A DNA stretch of 64,000 bases from Bacillus sp. FJAT-27916 (lineage in GTDB: Bacteria > Bacillota > Bacilli > Bacillales > Pradoshiaceae): the NCBI RefSeq assembly GCF_001183965.1, contig NZ_LFZV01000001.1, positions 1 through 64,000 of the forward strand. The letters are read 5' to 3'. Below, piece after piece: positions 35,021-44,886 of this stretch; positions within the stretch are counted from its first letter, which is position 1, and every line of letters begins with the position of its first letter. The translations under genes were made by a program, and so were the position numbers. The notes below the pieces were generated by a model. It searched no databases and had not been told where the DNA came from. It worked only from the letters and a program-made list of their open reading frames with translations.

Positions 35021-35073
35021 TGGAATTTAACTTCCAAATAGATAAAATCGTTTAATTCAGGTAAAGGATTTGG

Positions 35074-36108
35074 TTGCCGATGCAGGGTTACAATAAAGAA
35101 AAAGGCAGGGGCATCAAGAGAATGAGCTTGGTTACAGTGCTGGCGGTCATTCTGTTGGCTGTTGTTTTAATGGTCTCACTCATGATAGGCACGAAACTAT
35201 ATGGGCTTTCAACTATCTGGGAGGCTCTTTTCCATCGCGCACAAAATAATATAACGCATGACATCATCTGGGATATCCGCCTGCCAAGAGCAATTGCTGC
35301 AGCCCTTGTCGGCGCTTTTTTAGCCGTATCTGGTGCAGTGATGCAGGCTTTGACACGAAATGTACTGGCAGAGCCTTCCCTATTAGGCGTTTCCAATGGG
35401 GCTGCCTTCGCTTTAGTGTTAGTATTGACCATTTTCCCAGGATTATCGAAGCTGGAGACGATGTTTGCTTCAATGGCTGGTGCAGGACTTGCTGTATTGT
35501 TTGTCTTCTCCCTGTCTATTCTGGCTAAGGGCGGCATTACCCCGGTAAAGCTGGCGCTTGCCGGTATGGCGACAGGAATGTTCCTAAGCTCCTTAACGAC
35601 AAGCATTGCGCTTTATTTTGATGTCTCCAAAAATATTAGCTTCTGGTATGCAGGTGATCTTTCGACAAGCAGCTGGACCGATGTGAAGCTATTGCTCATC
35701 ATGGGGACTGTGGGATTGTTCATTGCCTTCTCTATTTCCAGGGCTTTGACCCTATTATCACTCGGAGAGGAAATCACAAAGAGCCTTGGCGTCCATATTG
35801 GTCTTGTGCGGACAATGGGCGTGATAGCCGTTTTGATGCTCACTGGCAGTGCAGTTGCTGTCTCAGGTACGGTTGGTTTTGTCGGCTTGGTTATCCCGCA
35901 TATTACGCGAATGGCGATAGGGGGCAAGTACGGCAAATTACTGCCTGTGGCTGCTCTCTTAGGAAGCACCCTATTGGTTGGTGCAGATGCGATATCGCGT
36001 ACGATTAACGCACCATATGAAACACCTATCGGCGTTTTGACGGCTGTCATCGGCGTACCGTTCTTTCTATATATGGTCAGGCAGAATGGAAGGAGGCTGT
36101 TTTCATGA
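35074..36108 (+). CDS. Iron-siderophore ABC transporter, permease 1
   Basis: A 344-residue FecCD-family permease with nine to ten membrane segments. IRLPRAIAAALVGAFLAVSGAVMQALTRN and GFVGLVIPHITRM are the family blocks, the second being the ATPase-coupling region. It starts at TTG 35074 behind AAAGGA; ATG 35080 or 35122 are alternatives. Its stop overlaps the next start by four bases (ATGA). It forms a heterodimeric pore with permease 2. Expression is probably iron-controlled from the shared intergenic Fur box. Confidence 0.85.
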   Translation: MPMQGYNKEKGRGIKRMSLVTVLAVILLAVVLMVSLMIGTKLYGLSTIWEALFHRAQNNITHDIIWDIRLPRAIAAALVGAFLAVSGAVMQALTRNVLAEPSLLGVSNGAAFALVLVLTIFPGLSKLETMFASMAGAGLAVLFVFSLSILAKGGITPVKLALAGMATGMFLSSLTTSIALYFDVSKNISFWYAGDLSTSSWTDVKLLLIMGTVGLFIAFSISRALTLLSLGEEITKSLGVHIGLVRTMGVIAVLMLTGSAVAVSGTVGFVGLVIPHITRMAIGGKYGKLLPVAALLGSTLLVGADAISRTINAPYETPIGVLTAVIGVPFFLYMVRQNGRRLFS

Positions 36109-37109
36109 GTCAGCAAAGAAAAGTTCGGCTCATATGGACCTTGCTTAGTTTCCTGATTATCGCTGCTTGTCTCATCAGCTTTAATGTCGGCACAGTTTCA
36201 ATCTCGCCAATTGAGGTTTGGCAAACGATTATTGGACAAGGGACACCAAAGCAGGAATTGATTCTGCTTGAAATCAGACTTCCGGCTATCATTCTTGCCC
36301 TGATGGTTGGAACAGGCATGGCCTTATCAGGAGCGGTGCTGCAGACAGTGACACGCAATGAATTGGCTGAGCCGGGGATTCTCGGCATCAATGCCGGAGC
36401 AGGATTAATGGTTGTGCTTTATATTACGCTATTTCAAGGCTCCCTCAGCAATATGAGTCTTTTAAGTACATTCGCAATGCCGTTCTTTGCTTTTTTAGGT
36501 GCTATGCTGACGGCAGTCTTGATACTTTTTCTTTCATGGAAGCAAGGCCTGCATACGATTCGCCTTCTCCTTACAGGCATTGGCATCAATGCAGGCATAA
36601 CGGCTATCTTGACGGCCTTGCAGCTAAGGCTGAACCCGCATGATTTCATGAAGGCTTTAACATGGCTGTCAGGGGATCTGTGGGCGACTCAATGGAAATA
36701 CGTATGGACGCTTGCACCGTGGTTCCTTTTGCTCATCCCAGTCATTCTCTATAAATCACATGTATTAAATGTTCTGAACCTGGGGCCGCTTGTCTCAACA
36801 GGTCTTGGCATCCGCACGGAAAGAGAGAGGCTGACATTGATTGTGCTTGCCGTAGCGCTCGCAGGGCTGGGAGTAGCAGCAGGTGGGGGGATTGCCTTTT
36901 TAGGCTTAATTTCACCCCATATTGCGCGCAAGCTAGTTGGACCGAAGCATCAATATCTTTTGCCGACTGCAGCGATGATTGGTTCGCTCATCTTGATACT
37001 GGCAGATATGCTTGGCAAGAATCTGCTAGTGGTTGATATACCGGCTGGAATAATCGTGTCAATCTTGAGCGCTCCTTATTTTATCTATTTATTGCTTAAA
37101 ACGAAATAA
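36105..37109 (+). CDS. Iron-siderophore ABC transporter, permease 2
   Basis: A 334-residue FecCD permease, paralogous to its upstream partner (IRLPAIILALMVGTGMALSGAVLQTVTRNELAEPG; GIAFLGLISPHIARKL). Two different permeases in one operon is usual for hydroxamate and citrate-hydroxamate importers of Bacillus such as YfiZ-YfhA. Start and stop overlap with the first permease means tight coupling. The ATPase gene follows after 25 bases. Confidence 0.85.
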   Translation: MSQQRKVRLIWTLLSFLIIAACLISFNVGTVSISPIEVWQTIIGQGTPKQELILLEIRLPAIILALMVGTGMALSGAVLQTVTRNELAEPGILGINAGAGLMVVLYITLFQGSLSNMSLLSTFAMPFFAFLGAMLTAVLILFLSWKQGLHTIRLLLTGIGINAGITAILTALQLRLNPHDFMKALTWLSGDLWATQWKYVWTLAPWFLLLIPVILYKSHVLNVLNLGPLVSTGLGIRTERERLTLIVLAVALAGLGVAAGGGIAFLGLISPHIARKLVGPKHQYLLPTAAMIGSLILILADMLGKNLLVVDIPAGIIVSILSAPYFIYLLLKTK

Positions 37110-37134
37110 AGAAGGAAAGAAGGGTGACGGGGAA

Positions 37135-37917
37135 ATGAGCCTGTTTGCACGTGATCTGACAATCGGATATGAAGGGAAAATCATCGTTCCTAAACTAAAT
37201 ATGGAAATAAAAAAGGGAGAAATCACGGCCATTATCGGACCGAATGGCTGTGGGAAGTCGACCATTCTCAAAACGATGGCACGCCTTCATAAGGCAAGCG
37301 GCGGGGGAGTTTATTTAGACGGGCAGGATATTCACCGTATGTCCACGAAAGGGCTGGCCCGGCAATTGGCTATCCTCCCGCAATCCCCGCATGCACCGGA
37401 GGATTTAACCGTTCAGGATCTTGTTTCTTATGGAAGGACTCCTTATCAGTCCGGCTTCTCCCGCTTTACGGCTCATGATCTTGAAATGGTGGAATGGGCG
37501 ATAGAAGAAACAGGACTGTCGGCATTTAAGGATACCCCAGTCGATTCCCTGTCAGGAGGGCAGCGCCAAAGAGCATGGATTGCCATGGCCATTGCCCAAG
37601 AGACGGATATCCTCCTGCTAGATGAACCGACAACCTATCTTGATATGGCTCACCAATTAGAGGTACTAGAGCTTCTCGGGAAACTGAACCAAAAAGACGG
37701 CCGCACGATTGTCATGGTCATTCATGACTTGAATCATGCAAGCCGTTTTGCGGATGAATTGATTGCTGTGAAGAAGGGACAGCTCATCTGCCAAGGAACT
37801 GCAGAGAAAGTAATCAGCCGAGAAGTGCTGCGAGAAGTATTCGATATAGAAACAAATATCGTAACTGACCCGCAAACATCCAAGCCGGCTATTCTATCCT
37901 ATAATTTAGTGCGGTAA
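37135..37917 (+). CDS. Iron-siderophore ABC transporter, ATPase
   Basis: A 260-residue ATPase of the FecE/FhuC group. Walker A GPNGCGKST is at residues 37-45, signature LSGGQRQR, Walker B ILLLDEPTTYLDMAHQ, and the H-loop is in VIHDLNHASRFAD. In B. subtilis the ATPase YusV serves several siderophore systems; here a dedicated copy completes the importer with the two permeases and the divergent receptor. GACGGGG-type site precedes ATG 37135. It converges on the amylase gene. Confidence 0.85.
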   Translation: MSLFARDLTIGYEGKIIVPKLNMEIKKGEITAIIGPNGCGKSTILKTMARLHKASGGGVYLDGQDIHRMSTKGLARQLAILPQSPHAPEDLTVQDLVSYGRTPYQSGFSRFTAHDLEMVEWAIEETGLSAFKDTPVDSLSGGQRQRAWIAMAIAQETDILLLDEPTTYLDMAHQLEVLELLGKLNQKDGRTIVMVIHDLNHASRFADELIAVKKGQLICQGTAEKVISREVLREVFDIETNIVTDPQTSKPAILSYNLVR

Positions 37918-37935
37918 ATTCGCGCTTATCCCTTC

Positions 37936-39390
37936 CTAGTCAGGAAGAATCCAGACTGATACGCTTCCCCCGTTAACAGGGAAGACAGCCCAGCCGTCAT
38001 CGCCTATTTCAACGGTATCGCCTCGGTTCTCTGTATAATCCACCCACATTTCGCCGGCGCGCTCCTCACCGACGAACATGCGCTTTTCGCCATTATCACC
38101 ATTGGAGATAACAACGGCACAGCCTGAACGCTCGTGCTCGCTTGTGCCCATCCGTACCCATCCGATGGTATTTGGATGATCAAAGTAATCAACCTGCTCT
38201 CCGTAGGCTTTATGAACCCTAGCATAAAGAAGAGGGTCGATCAATTTGCTTTTGCGTCCGACCGGTTCTTCACCGCCGACACCGTAATAATCGCCATAGA
38301 AGACACATGGATAGCCATCATGACGCAAGAGAATCAAAGCATAAGCGGATTGCTTGAACCAATCCTGAATCCAGGACTCGAGCGATTCACCAGGCTGGGA
38401 ATCATGGTTATCAACAAAGGTGACGGCATTTAGCGGGTTCGCTTGGACGAGGGTATCATCAAAGATGGTTCGTAAGTCAAAATCACGACCGGCTTGTGAG
38501 GCATGATGAAGCTTGAAGTGGAGAGGGACATCAATTAAATCAACGGTAAATTCAACCTTCTGCAAATATTCCTGGCAAGCCTTCAAATCGGGATTCCAAT
38601 ACTCGCCAAACATATAGAAATGATCGCCATGAGTTTGATGCATCTCAAGGGCAAAGTCTCGAATAAACGTGTAATCAATATGCTTAACAGCATCCAATCG
38701 GTATCCGTCACATTGCAAGGTCTCAGTCAGCCATTTGCCCCATTTAATCATTTCCTCCCTCACGACAGGATGGTTATAATCAATATTGGCAAACATAAGG
38801 TAATCATAATTGCCGAATTCGAGATCGACATTATCATTCCATCCTTTATGGTCGCCCAGAATTTTGAAAATCCCTGTCCGGACGGTCCCTTCATCATAAT
38901 CGGTTCCATTGAAATGCTCGACATTCCATTTGAAGGAAGAATATGTATCTCCTCTGCCGGGGAACGTAAATTTCGTCCAGCCGTCAATGTCAAAAGGACC
39001 GGATATTTCCTTCATTCGATTATTCTGATCGACTTCAATAACCTTGAATCTCTCTGTTTCATCAGCACCGGCCTTATGATTCATCACCACATCCGCATAT
39101 ACACAAATATCATTCTCCTTGCATGCCTCAATAGCTTCAATCAGCTCATCCTTTGTTCCATATTTCGTCCGGATGGAGCCGTTTTGGTCAAATTCACCTA
39201 AATCATATAAATCATAAATGCCGTAACCCGTATCTTCAGGTGTTTGTGCCTTTGTTGGCGGTGGAATCCAAACGGAATCGATGCCTTTGTCCTTAAGCTC
39301 AGACGCAAGCTCCTTCAGTCGTTTCCAATGGGTTCCATCGGGTAGAATATGCCACTCGAAAAATTGCATCATCGTATGATTTTGACTCAT
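37936..39390 (-). CDS. Cytoplasmic alpha-amylase, GH13
   Basis: A 484-residue GH13 subfamily 5-type alpha-amylase with no signal peptide (it begins MSQNHTMMQFFEWH), so it acts on intracellular alpha-glucans or imported maltodextrins. Catalytic residues are visible: Asp233 in GYRLDAVKH (nucleophile), Glu263 in FGEYWN (acid/base) and Asp330 in FVDNHDSQ. The calcium-site loops of the B. licheniformis type are largely present. ATG 39390 is chosen, as AAGGGGTGG precedes it. It could support the maltose phosphorylase operon at 55 kb by feeding maltose, which is inference. It is a single gene. Confidence 0.85.
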   Translation of the reverse strand: MSQNHTMMQFFEWHILPDGTHWKRLKELASELKDKGIDSVWIPPPTKAQTPEDTGYGIYDLYDLGEFDQNGSIRTKYGTKDELIEAIEACKENDICVYADVVMNHKAGADETERFKVIEVDQNNRMKEISGPFDIDGWTKFTFPGRGDTYSSFKWNVEHFNGTDYDEGTVRTGIFKILGDHKGWNDNVDLEFGNYDYLMFANIDYNHPVVREEMIKWGKWLTETLQCDGYRLDAVKHIDYTFIRDFALEMHQTHGDHFYMFGEYWNPDLKACQEYLQKVEFTVDLIDVPLHFKLHHASQAGRDFDLRTIFDDTLVQANPLNAVTFVDNHDSQPGESLESWIQDWFKQSAYALILLRHDGYPCVFYGDYYGVGGEEPVGRKSKLIDPLLYARVHKAYGEQVDYFDHPNTIGWVRMGTSEHERSGCAVVISNGDNGEKRMFVGEERAGEMWVDYTENRGDTVEIGDDGWAVFPVNGGSVSVWILPD

Positions 39391-39740
39391 TGCATCCACC
39401 CCTTATCTCTTTCTAAGCGGCTGTTGATAACAGAAATAGTGATTTTTCGCTGAAAACCTCATGCTGCACTTAGTCCGAATCAACTTTGTCTAGTTAAAAA
39501 CCAACGCCCCTCATGACTAATCCGATATAAACGACTATTCTTAACAAAATAAATACCCATATGCCATCCAGTTACAAACATATGTAGAAAAATAAGTATT
39601 ACAAAAAGGATAACACCAAGGCATTCAGCCTGGTCAAACCCTTTGTCAGCATGTCTTCCATGGAACTCAAGCCTTCATTAAACCCCCGTTTAAGTGATAC
39701 ACTATTAATACAAAAAGAGGGATGAGAGGCGGAGGATTGA
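39391..39740. other. Intergenic region, no gene seen
   Basis: Divergent 350-base gap between the amylase and purU genes. A CCAAGGC/GCCTGG small hairpin lies near 39616-39634. The purU promoter is probably near 39690-39710 (TACACTATTAATA). No riboswitch was recognised. Confidence 0.4.
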
Positions 39741-40640
39741 ATGGAGTCTATAAAAGAACGGCAAGTACGGCTGTATCAAGAAAGCCAAAAGGATAAAGCC
39801 AGGCTTTTAATCAGCTGTCCGGACCAGCCTGGGATCGTCGCAGCTGTATCGGATTTTCTCTATAAGCAAGGGGCCAATATATTAGCCTCCAATCAATATT
39901 CGACTGACAGGCATAACGGGACATTCTTCATGAGGGTAGAATTTGAGGCTCCAGAGCTGGATAAAAAGGAAGCCTTGTTCAAAACAGGATTCACAAATGT
40001 AGCCGAACAATTTGGAATGAAGTGGGATGTTGTTTTTGCCTACAAGCTAAAACGAGCAGCTATCTTCGTTTCAAAGGAACTCCACTGTCTGCGGGAATTA
40101 TTATGGGAATGGCAGTCAGGGGATCTGATGGCAGAGATTCCGCTTGTCATCAGCAATCATGAGGATGCGCGTGAGGTCGTTGAATCACTGCAAATCCCCT
40201 TTTATCATATCCCTGTTACAAAGGAAACGAAGAAGGAGGCAGAAGAGGAGCAGCTGCGTCTTCTGACTGAATACAGCATAGATACAATCGTCCTTGCCCG
40301 CTATATGCAAATCCTCTCTCCGGAATTTGTCGCAAGGCAGAAAAACAAAATCATTAATATTCATCATTCCTTCCTGCCTGCCTTCGTCGGGGCAAAGCCA
40401 TATGAACGTGCCTTCGACCGAGGAGTCAAACTCATTGGCGCTACCTCTCACTATGTCACGGATGACCTGGATGAAGGGCCAATCATCGAGCAGGATATCA
40501 TGCGGGTGAACCATCAGGACGATGTCCGCATGCTAAAAAAAATCGGAGCATCCATCGAACGAAGCGTGCTTGCACGAGCAGTGAAATGGCATCTTGAAGA
40601 CCGAATCATCGTCCATGGCAATAAAACAATCGTCTTTTGA
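39741..40640 (+). CDS. purU: Formyltetrahydrofolate deformylase
   Basis: A 299-residue enzyme that hydrolyses 10-formyl-tetrahydrofolate to formate and tetrahydrofolate, balancing one-carbon pools. Residues about 18-100 are an ACT domain (LLISCPDQPGIVAAVSDFLYKQGANI). The rest is a formyltransferase fold with the Asn-His-Asp catalytic set visible in NIHHSFLPAF and DDLDEGPII. Length fits the family. GCGGAGG lies eight bases before ATG 39741. The deoR gene follows after 39 bases on the same strand, with no clear terminator between. Confidence 0.9.
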   Translation: MESIKERQVRLYQESQKDKARLLISCPDQPGIVAAVSDFLYKQGANILASNQYSTDRHNGTFFMRVEFEAPELDKKEALFKTGFTNVAEQFGMKWDVVFAYKLKRAAIFVSKELHCLRELLWEWQSGDLMAEIPLVISNHEDAREVVESLQIPFYHIPVTKETKKEAEEEQLRLLTEYSIDTIVLARYMQILSPEFVARQKNKIINIHHSFLPAFVGAKPYERAFDRGVKLIGATSHYVTDDLDEGPIIEQDIMRVNHQDDVRMLKKIGASIERSVLARAVKWHLEDRIIVHGNKTIVF

Positions 40641-40679
40641 CCACCAAGAAATTGAAGAAACTAGGGGATAAATAGACCA

Positions 40680-41612
40680 ATGGATAAAAACGATAAAGTC
40701 ATTGAAGCAGCAAAATTATATTACCTGCTCGACTGCACACAAAATGAAATCGCCAAAAAACTAGGAGTCTCAAGGCCGACCGTCTCACGCATGCTTCAAA
40801 CAGCCAAAAGAGAAGGCATCGTGCAAATAAAAATTTGCGAAAAAGCCGATCGTGTCACAGACCTCGAAGCAGAGCTCGAACAAAAATACGGCCTGAAAAA
40901 AGCTGTCGTCGCCTCCATCGGACAATATGAAGACCATATCATCAAAACGACAATTGGCTTAAAAGCAGCCGAATATCTTGATTCCATCGTTCAGGACGAT
41001 GACATCATCGGAGTCACATGGGGAACGACCATCTACCATGTCGCAGTCGAGCTGAAGAAAAAACAAGTGAATAATGTTCAAATCGTCCAGCTGAAGGGGG
41101 GCATCAGCCTATCTGAAACTAACACCTATGTCTCAGAAATCCTGTACCTATTCGGCAAAGCCTTCAACGCCTCCCCGCATTACCTACCGCTGCCGGCCAT
41201 TGTTGACAACGTCGTCGTCAAAGAAGCCATCATGGCCGACCGCCACATCAAGCGGGTCATCGATATGGGCAAAAAGGCAAATATCGCCTTATTCACATGT
41301 GGACAAATCAAACCCGAATCCCTGCTCTTCAACCTCGGATACTTCTCCGATGAGGATGCCAACATGCTCTACTCAAGCGCTGTAGGAGACATCTCCTCCC
41401 GCTTCTACGATAAAGACGGGCATATTTGCAGCAAAAGCCTCAACGAACGCACACTCGGAATTGGGCTCGATGAACTGAAGGAAAAAGACTACTCAATCTT
41501 GGTCGCCGGCGGCTCCCGCAAAATCGACTCTATCCACGCAGCCCTCAAAGGCGGATATGCAAACGTGCTTGTCACCGATCAATACACAGCTAGATTTCTA
41601 TTAGATAAATGA
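40680..41612 (+). CDS. deoR: Deoxynucleoside-operon repressor DeoR (SorC family)
   Basis: A 310-residue SorC/DeoR-type regulator, near the 313 residues of B. subtilis DeoR. The helix-turn-helix is at about residues 19-43 (CTQNEIAKKLGVSRPTVSRML), followed by a sugar-phosphate-binding domain (GVTWGTTIYHVAVELKK; LVAGGSRKIDSIHAALKGG). The known inducer is deoxyribose-5-phosphate. The next genes are pdp, deoC and nupC, the targets expected. Direct repeats of TTGTTCA near the pdp promoter are candidate half-sites. Codon use here is rich in A and C compared with pdp. The 85-bp array starts about 65 bases after its stop. Confidence 0.85.
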   Translation: MDKNDKVIEAAKLYYLLDCTQNEIAKKLGVSRPTVSRMLQTAKREGIVQIKICEKADRVTDLEAELEQKYGLKKAVVASIGQYEDHIIKTTIGLKAAEYLDSIVQDDDIIGVTWGTTIYHVAVELKKKQVNNVQIVQLKGGISLSETNTYVSEILYLFGKAFNASPHYLPLPAIVDNVVVKEAIMADRHIKRVIDMGKKANIALFTCGQIKPESLLFNLGYFSDEDANMLYSSAVGDISSRFYDKDGHICSKSLNERTLGIGLDELKEKDYSILVAGGSRKIDSIHAALKGGYANVLVTDQYTARFLLDK

Positions 41613-41676
41613 ATGAAAGGAAGTGGGGCGGCGGCTCTGCTTCTTTTTTGGTTGGCAGGGGAAAATAGGGGGAAGT

Positions 41677-42560
41677 GTGGGGAAAGCGTGACGAAGCCCA
41701 CCCAATGCCCATAGGACACCCACCCTTTGCCCATACAAAGGGGGTGAAAGGTGGGAAAAGGGTGGGGAAAGCATGACGAAACCCACCCAAGTCCCAAAGA
41801 AAGCCCACCCTTTACCCATGCAAAGGGGGTGAAAGGTGGGAAAAGGGTGGGAGAAGCGTGACGAAGCCCACCCAAGACCCAAAGAAAGCCCACCCTTTAC
41901 CCATGCAAAGGGGATAAAAGGTGGGAAAAGGGTGGGGAAAGCGTGACGAAGCCCACCCAATGCCCATAGGACACCCACCCTTTGCTCATACAAAGGGGGT
42001 GAAAGGTGGGAGAAAGATGGGGAAAGCGTGACGAAGCCCACCCAATGCCCATAGGACACCCACCCTTTGCCCATGCAAAGGGGGTGAAAGGTGGGAAAAG
42101 GGCGGGGAAAGCATGACGAAGCCCACCCAAGTCCCAAAGAAAGCCCACCCTTTACCCATGCAAAGGGGGTGAAAGGTGGGAAAAGGGTGGGAGAAGCGTG
42201 ACGAAGCCCACCCAAGACCCAAAGAAAGCCCACCCTTTGCTCATACAAAGGGGGTGAAAGGTGGGAAAAGGGTGGGAGAAGCGTGACGAAGCCCACCCAA
42301 TGCCCATAGGACACCCACCCTTTGCTCATACAAAGGGGGTGAAAGGTGGGAAAAGGGTGAGGAAAGCATGACGAAACCCACCCAAGTCCCAAAGAAAGCC
42401 CACCCTCAACCCATGCAAAAGGGGTGAAAGGTGGGAAAAGAGTGGGAGAAGCGTGACGAAACCCACCCAAAGCCCATAGGACACCCACCCTTTGCTCATA
42501 CAAAGGGGGTGAAAGGTGGGAAAAGGGTGGGGAAAGCATGACGAAGCTCACCCAAATCCC
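41677..42560 (+). repeat. 85-bp tandem repeat array, ten full periods
   Basis: The landmark TGACGAA recurs with ACGAA at 41691, 41776, 41861, 41946, 42031, 42116, 42201, 42286, 42371, 42456 and 42541: ten intervals of exactly 85 bases. Each unit has CCCACCC, a hairpin CACCC-TTTG/CAAAG-GGGTG, and a G-rich end (GGGGGTGAAAGGTGGG, then AAAAGGGTGGGG). Two variants alternate in the middle: A (CCCATAGGACACCC) and B (CCCAAAGAAAGCCC), in the order A B B A A B B A B A. The units lack stop codons on the minus strand, giving long false frames. It separates deoR from the pdp promoter. Confidence 0.95.
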
Positions 42561-42625
42561 ATGTTTTCTTCCCCTTATTTTGGGAATAGTAATAATTTAA
42601 ATGGAAGATTCATTAAGTTTTACAT

Positions 42626-42671
42626 TTGTTCACATCTATTTATTACAATTGTTCATTGTTTGTGGTATAGT
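42626..42671 (+). promoter_or_regulatory. pdp promoter region with TTGTTCA direct repeats
   Basis: TTGTTCA occurs at 42626-42632 and again at 42649-42655, 23 bases apart, about two helical turns. TATAGT (42666-42671) is a likely -10; the -35 is poor. The direct repeats are plausible DeoR half-sites. The promoter lies just after the 85-bp array. Confidence 0.55.
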
Positions 42672-42737
42672 AATTTTGTAAGTGCTACCAATTACTATAT
42701 GTTTTTCAGCAACTTCATAAAATGGGGTGTAAAAATC

Positions 42738-44039
42738 ATGAGAATGGTTGATGTTATTGAGAAGAAGCGTAATGGGCATGAATTGGATCAGAAAGAGCTT
42801 CAATTTGTGATTGAAGGATTTACGGATGGAAGTATTCCGGATTATCAAATGTCAGCCTTTGCGATGGCTGTTTATTTTCAAGGGATGACACAGGAGGAGC
42901 GCGTGATTTTGACGCAATTGATGGTTGAGTCAGGCGATCAGATTGATTTGTCCGCGATTGAAGGAGTTAAGGTGGACAAGCATAGTACTGGCGGTGTTGG
43001 CGATACGACGACACTTGTTCTTGCTCCGCTTGTGGCGGCGCTTGATGTACCGGTTGCGAAGATGTCCGGCCGCGGGCTTGGTCATACAGGCGGTACGATT
43101 GATAAGCTTGAGGCTGTTCCAGGTTTCCACGTGGAGATTTCGAATCAAGAGTTCATTGATTTGGTGAATAAGAATAAAATTGCCGTGATTGGCCAAAGTG
43201 GTAATTTAACACCAGCAGATAAGAAGCTGTATGCGCTGCGTGATGTGACAGCTACAGTGGATTCCATTCCGTTGATTGCGAGCTCGATTATGAGTAAGAA
43301 GATTGCCGCTGGGGCAGATGCGATTGTCCTTGATGTGAAAACAGGGGACGGGGCATTCATGAAGAACTTGGATGATGCGAAGGAATTGGCTAAAGCAATG
43401 GTTGATATCGGTAATGGTGTTGGCCGTAATACGAAAGCGATTATTTCAGATATGAGCCAGCCGCTTGGATTTGCTGTCGGGAATGCACTCGAGATCAAGG
43501 AAGCGATTGATACCCTTTCTGGTAATGGACCGGCTGATTTGAATGAGCTTTGCTTAACGCTTGGAAGCCATATGGTTGTCCTTGCAGGAAAGGCGGACAC
43601 GCTTGAAGAAGCTCGTCAAAAGCTGGAGGAAGTCATGAAGAATGGCCGTGCGCTTGAAGTATTCAAGACATTCCTTGCTTCACAAGGTGGGGATGCGAGT
43701 GTTGTAGACGAGCCATCCAAATTGCCTCAAGCGAAATACCTAATTGAGGTGCCGGCGAAGGAAGCAGGGTTTGTAGCCAAAATTGCTGCTGAGGAAATCG
43801 GCGTAGCAGCTATGCTTCTTGGAGCGGGCAGAGCAACGAAGGAATCAGAGATTGATTTGGCCGTTGGAGTTGTCCTCAATAAGAAGGTTGGAGATGAGGT
43901 AGCCAAGGGTGAGTCCCTCGTGACCATTCATGCGAACCGGGAGAATGTTGAGAACGTCATGAGCATGATTTATGAAGCTTATGAAATCAGCGGAGAGAAA
44001 ACAGAAGCTCCGACATTGATTTATACAGAAATTCACTAA
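42738..44039 (+). CDS. pdp: Pyrimidine-nucleoside phosphorylase
   Basis: A 433-residue enzyme, the same length as B. subtilis Pdp. It splits uridine, thymidine and deoxyuridine with phosphate. The phosphorylase signature [13 protein letters not shown] is at residues 81-93, and [16 protein letters not shown] follows. ATG 42738 ([10 protein letters not shown]) is the start, with a GGGGTG site; a longer frame runs back into the repeat array and should not be used. It makes deoxyribose-1-phosphate for the pathway that ends in DeoC, and is co-transcribed with deoC 31 bases downstream. Confidence 0.95.
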   Translation: MRMVDVIEKKRNGHELDQKELQFVIEGFTDGSIPDYQMSAFAMAVYFQGMTQEERVILTQLMVESGDQIDLSAIEGVKVDKHSTGGVGDTTTLVLAPLVAALDVPVAKMSGRGLGHTGGTIDKLEAVPGFHVEISNQEFIDLVNKNKIAVIGQSGNLTPADKKLYALRDVTATVDSIPLIASSIMSKKIAAGADAIVLDVKTGDGAFMKNLDDAKELAKAMVDIGNGVGRNTKAIISDMSQPLGFAVGNALEIKEAIDTLSGNGPADLNELCLTLGSHMVVLAGKADTLEEARQKLEEVMKNGRALEVFKTFLASQGGDASVVDEPSKLPQAKYLIEVPAKEAGFVAKIAAEEIGVAAMLLGAGRATKESEIDLAVGVVLNKKVGDEVAKGESLVTIHANRENVENVMSMIYEAYEISGEKTEAPTLIYTEIH

Positions 44040-44070
44040 TTCATTTTTAGGAAAGTAGGTTCAGGAAGAT

Positions 44071-44745
44071 ATGGCTGAAAAGTTAACAAGTTTAATTGAC
44101 CACACCCTTTTAAAGGCTGATGCGAGAGAAGAACAAGTGTTGAAGATTGTTGAGGAAGCAAAGGAGTACAAGTTTGCCTCTGTTTGCGTTAATCCAACAT
44201 GGGTGAAGAAATGTGCCGAATTATTGGCTGATACACCAGAAGTGAAAGTTTGTACGGTTATTGGCTTCCCTCTTGGGGCAAACACACCCGAAGTGAAGGC
44301 ATTTGAAACGAAGAATGCGATTGAAAATGGCGCGGATGAGGTTGATATGGTTATCAATATCGGTGCTATGAAGGATGGCCGTTACAACGAGGTTGAGGCG
44401 GACATTAAGGCAGTCGTTGAAGCAGCGAAGGGTAAAGCACTCGTGAAGGTCATTATCGAGACATGCCTATTAACAAAAGAAGAAATCGAGAAAGCATGCC
44501 AATTGGCTGTATCAGCTGGTACAGATTTCGTGAAGACATCCACTGGGTTCTCAACAGGAGGAGCGACAGTTGAAGATATCGCTCTTATGAGAAAAACAGT
44601 TGGACCGGAAATCGGCGTGAAAGCATCTGGGGGCGTTCGCAGTCTTGAAGATGCACAAGCAATGGTGAAAGCAGGAGCAACGCGAATCGGGGCAAGCTCC
44701 GGTGTATCCATTGCTAAAGGGGAAACAGCAAGTTCTGATTATTAA
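44071..44745 (+). CDS. deoC: Deoxyribose-phosphate aldolase
   Basis: A 224-residue class I aldolase that cleaves 2-deoxyribose-5-phosphate to acetaldehyde and glyceraldehyde-3-phosphate. The Schiff-base lysine is Lys155 in DFVKTSTGF, Asp92 lies in the proton-relay position (GADEVDMV), and the second lysine is in [15 protein letters not shown] precedes ATG 44071. A hairpin at 44804 separates it from nupC, so nupC may be expressed less. Confidence 0.95.
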   Translation: MAEKLTSLIDHTLLKADAREEQVLKIVEEAKEYKFASVCVNPTWVKKCAELLADTPEVKVCTVIGFPLGANTPEVKAFETKNAIENGADEVDMVINIGAMKDGRYNEVEADIKAVVEAAKGKALVKVIIETCLLTKEEIEKACQLAVSAGTDFVKTSTGFSTGGATVEDIALMRKTVGPEIGVKASGGVRSLEDAQAMVKAGATRIGASSGVSIAKGETASSDY

Positions 44746-44803
44746 TGGGGAATAAATGGGTTCATTTTGGCAGAAGCTAGAAATGGACAGGTCCTCATTT
44801 TTT

Positions 44804-44838
44804 GGCCCCGTCTCTTCTAAGGAAACGGGGCTTATTTA
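44804..44838 (+). terminator. Terminator or attenuator between deoC and nupC
   Basis: GCCCCGT pairs with ACGGGGC, followed by TTATTTA. The T run is broken, so read-through to nupC is likely. Confidence 0.6.
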
Positions 44839-44886
44839 CGGCCACAGGATGGAAAATTTTGGGAGAACATCTTAGCGGAGGGAAAC

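Noticed and set aside
38620-39201. 193-codon frame antisense to the alpha-amylase
   Set aside because: The amylase has complete catalytic motifs on the other strand; this frame has no ribosome binding site.
41601-42551. A 316-codon open frame on the minus strand through the 85-bp array
   Set aside because: It exists only because the repeat unit lacks stop codons. The 85-base unit is not a multiple of three, so all frames are used in turn; there is no ribosome binding site, and shorter frames in other phases look the same.
42516-42737. Upstream extension of pdp to an ATG in the repeat array
   Set aside because: The extra residues come from repeat and promoter DNA, and homologues begin MRMVDVI at 42738.
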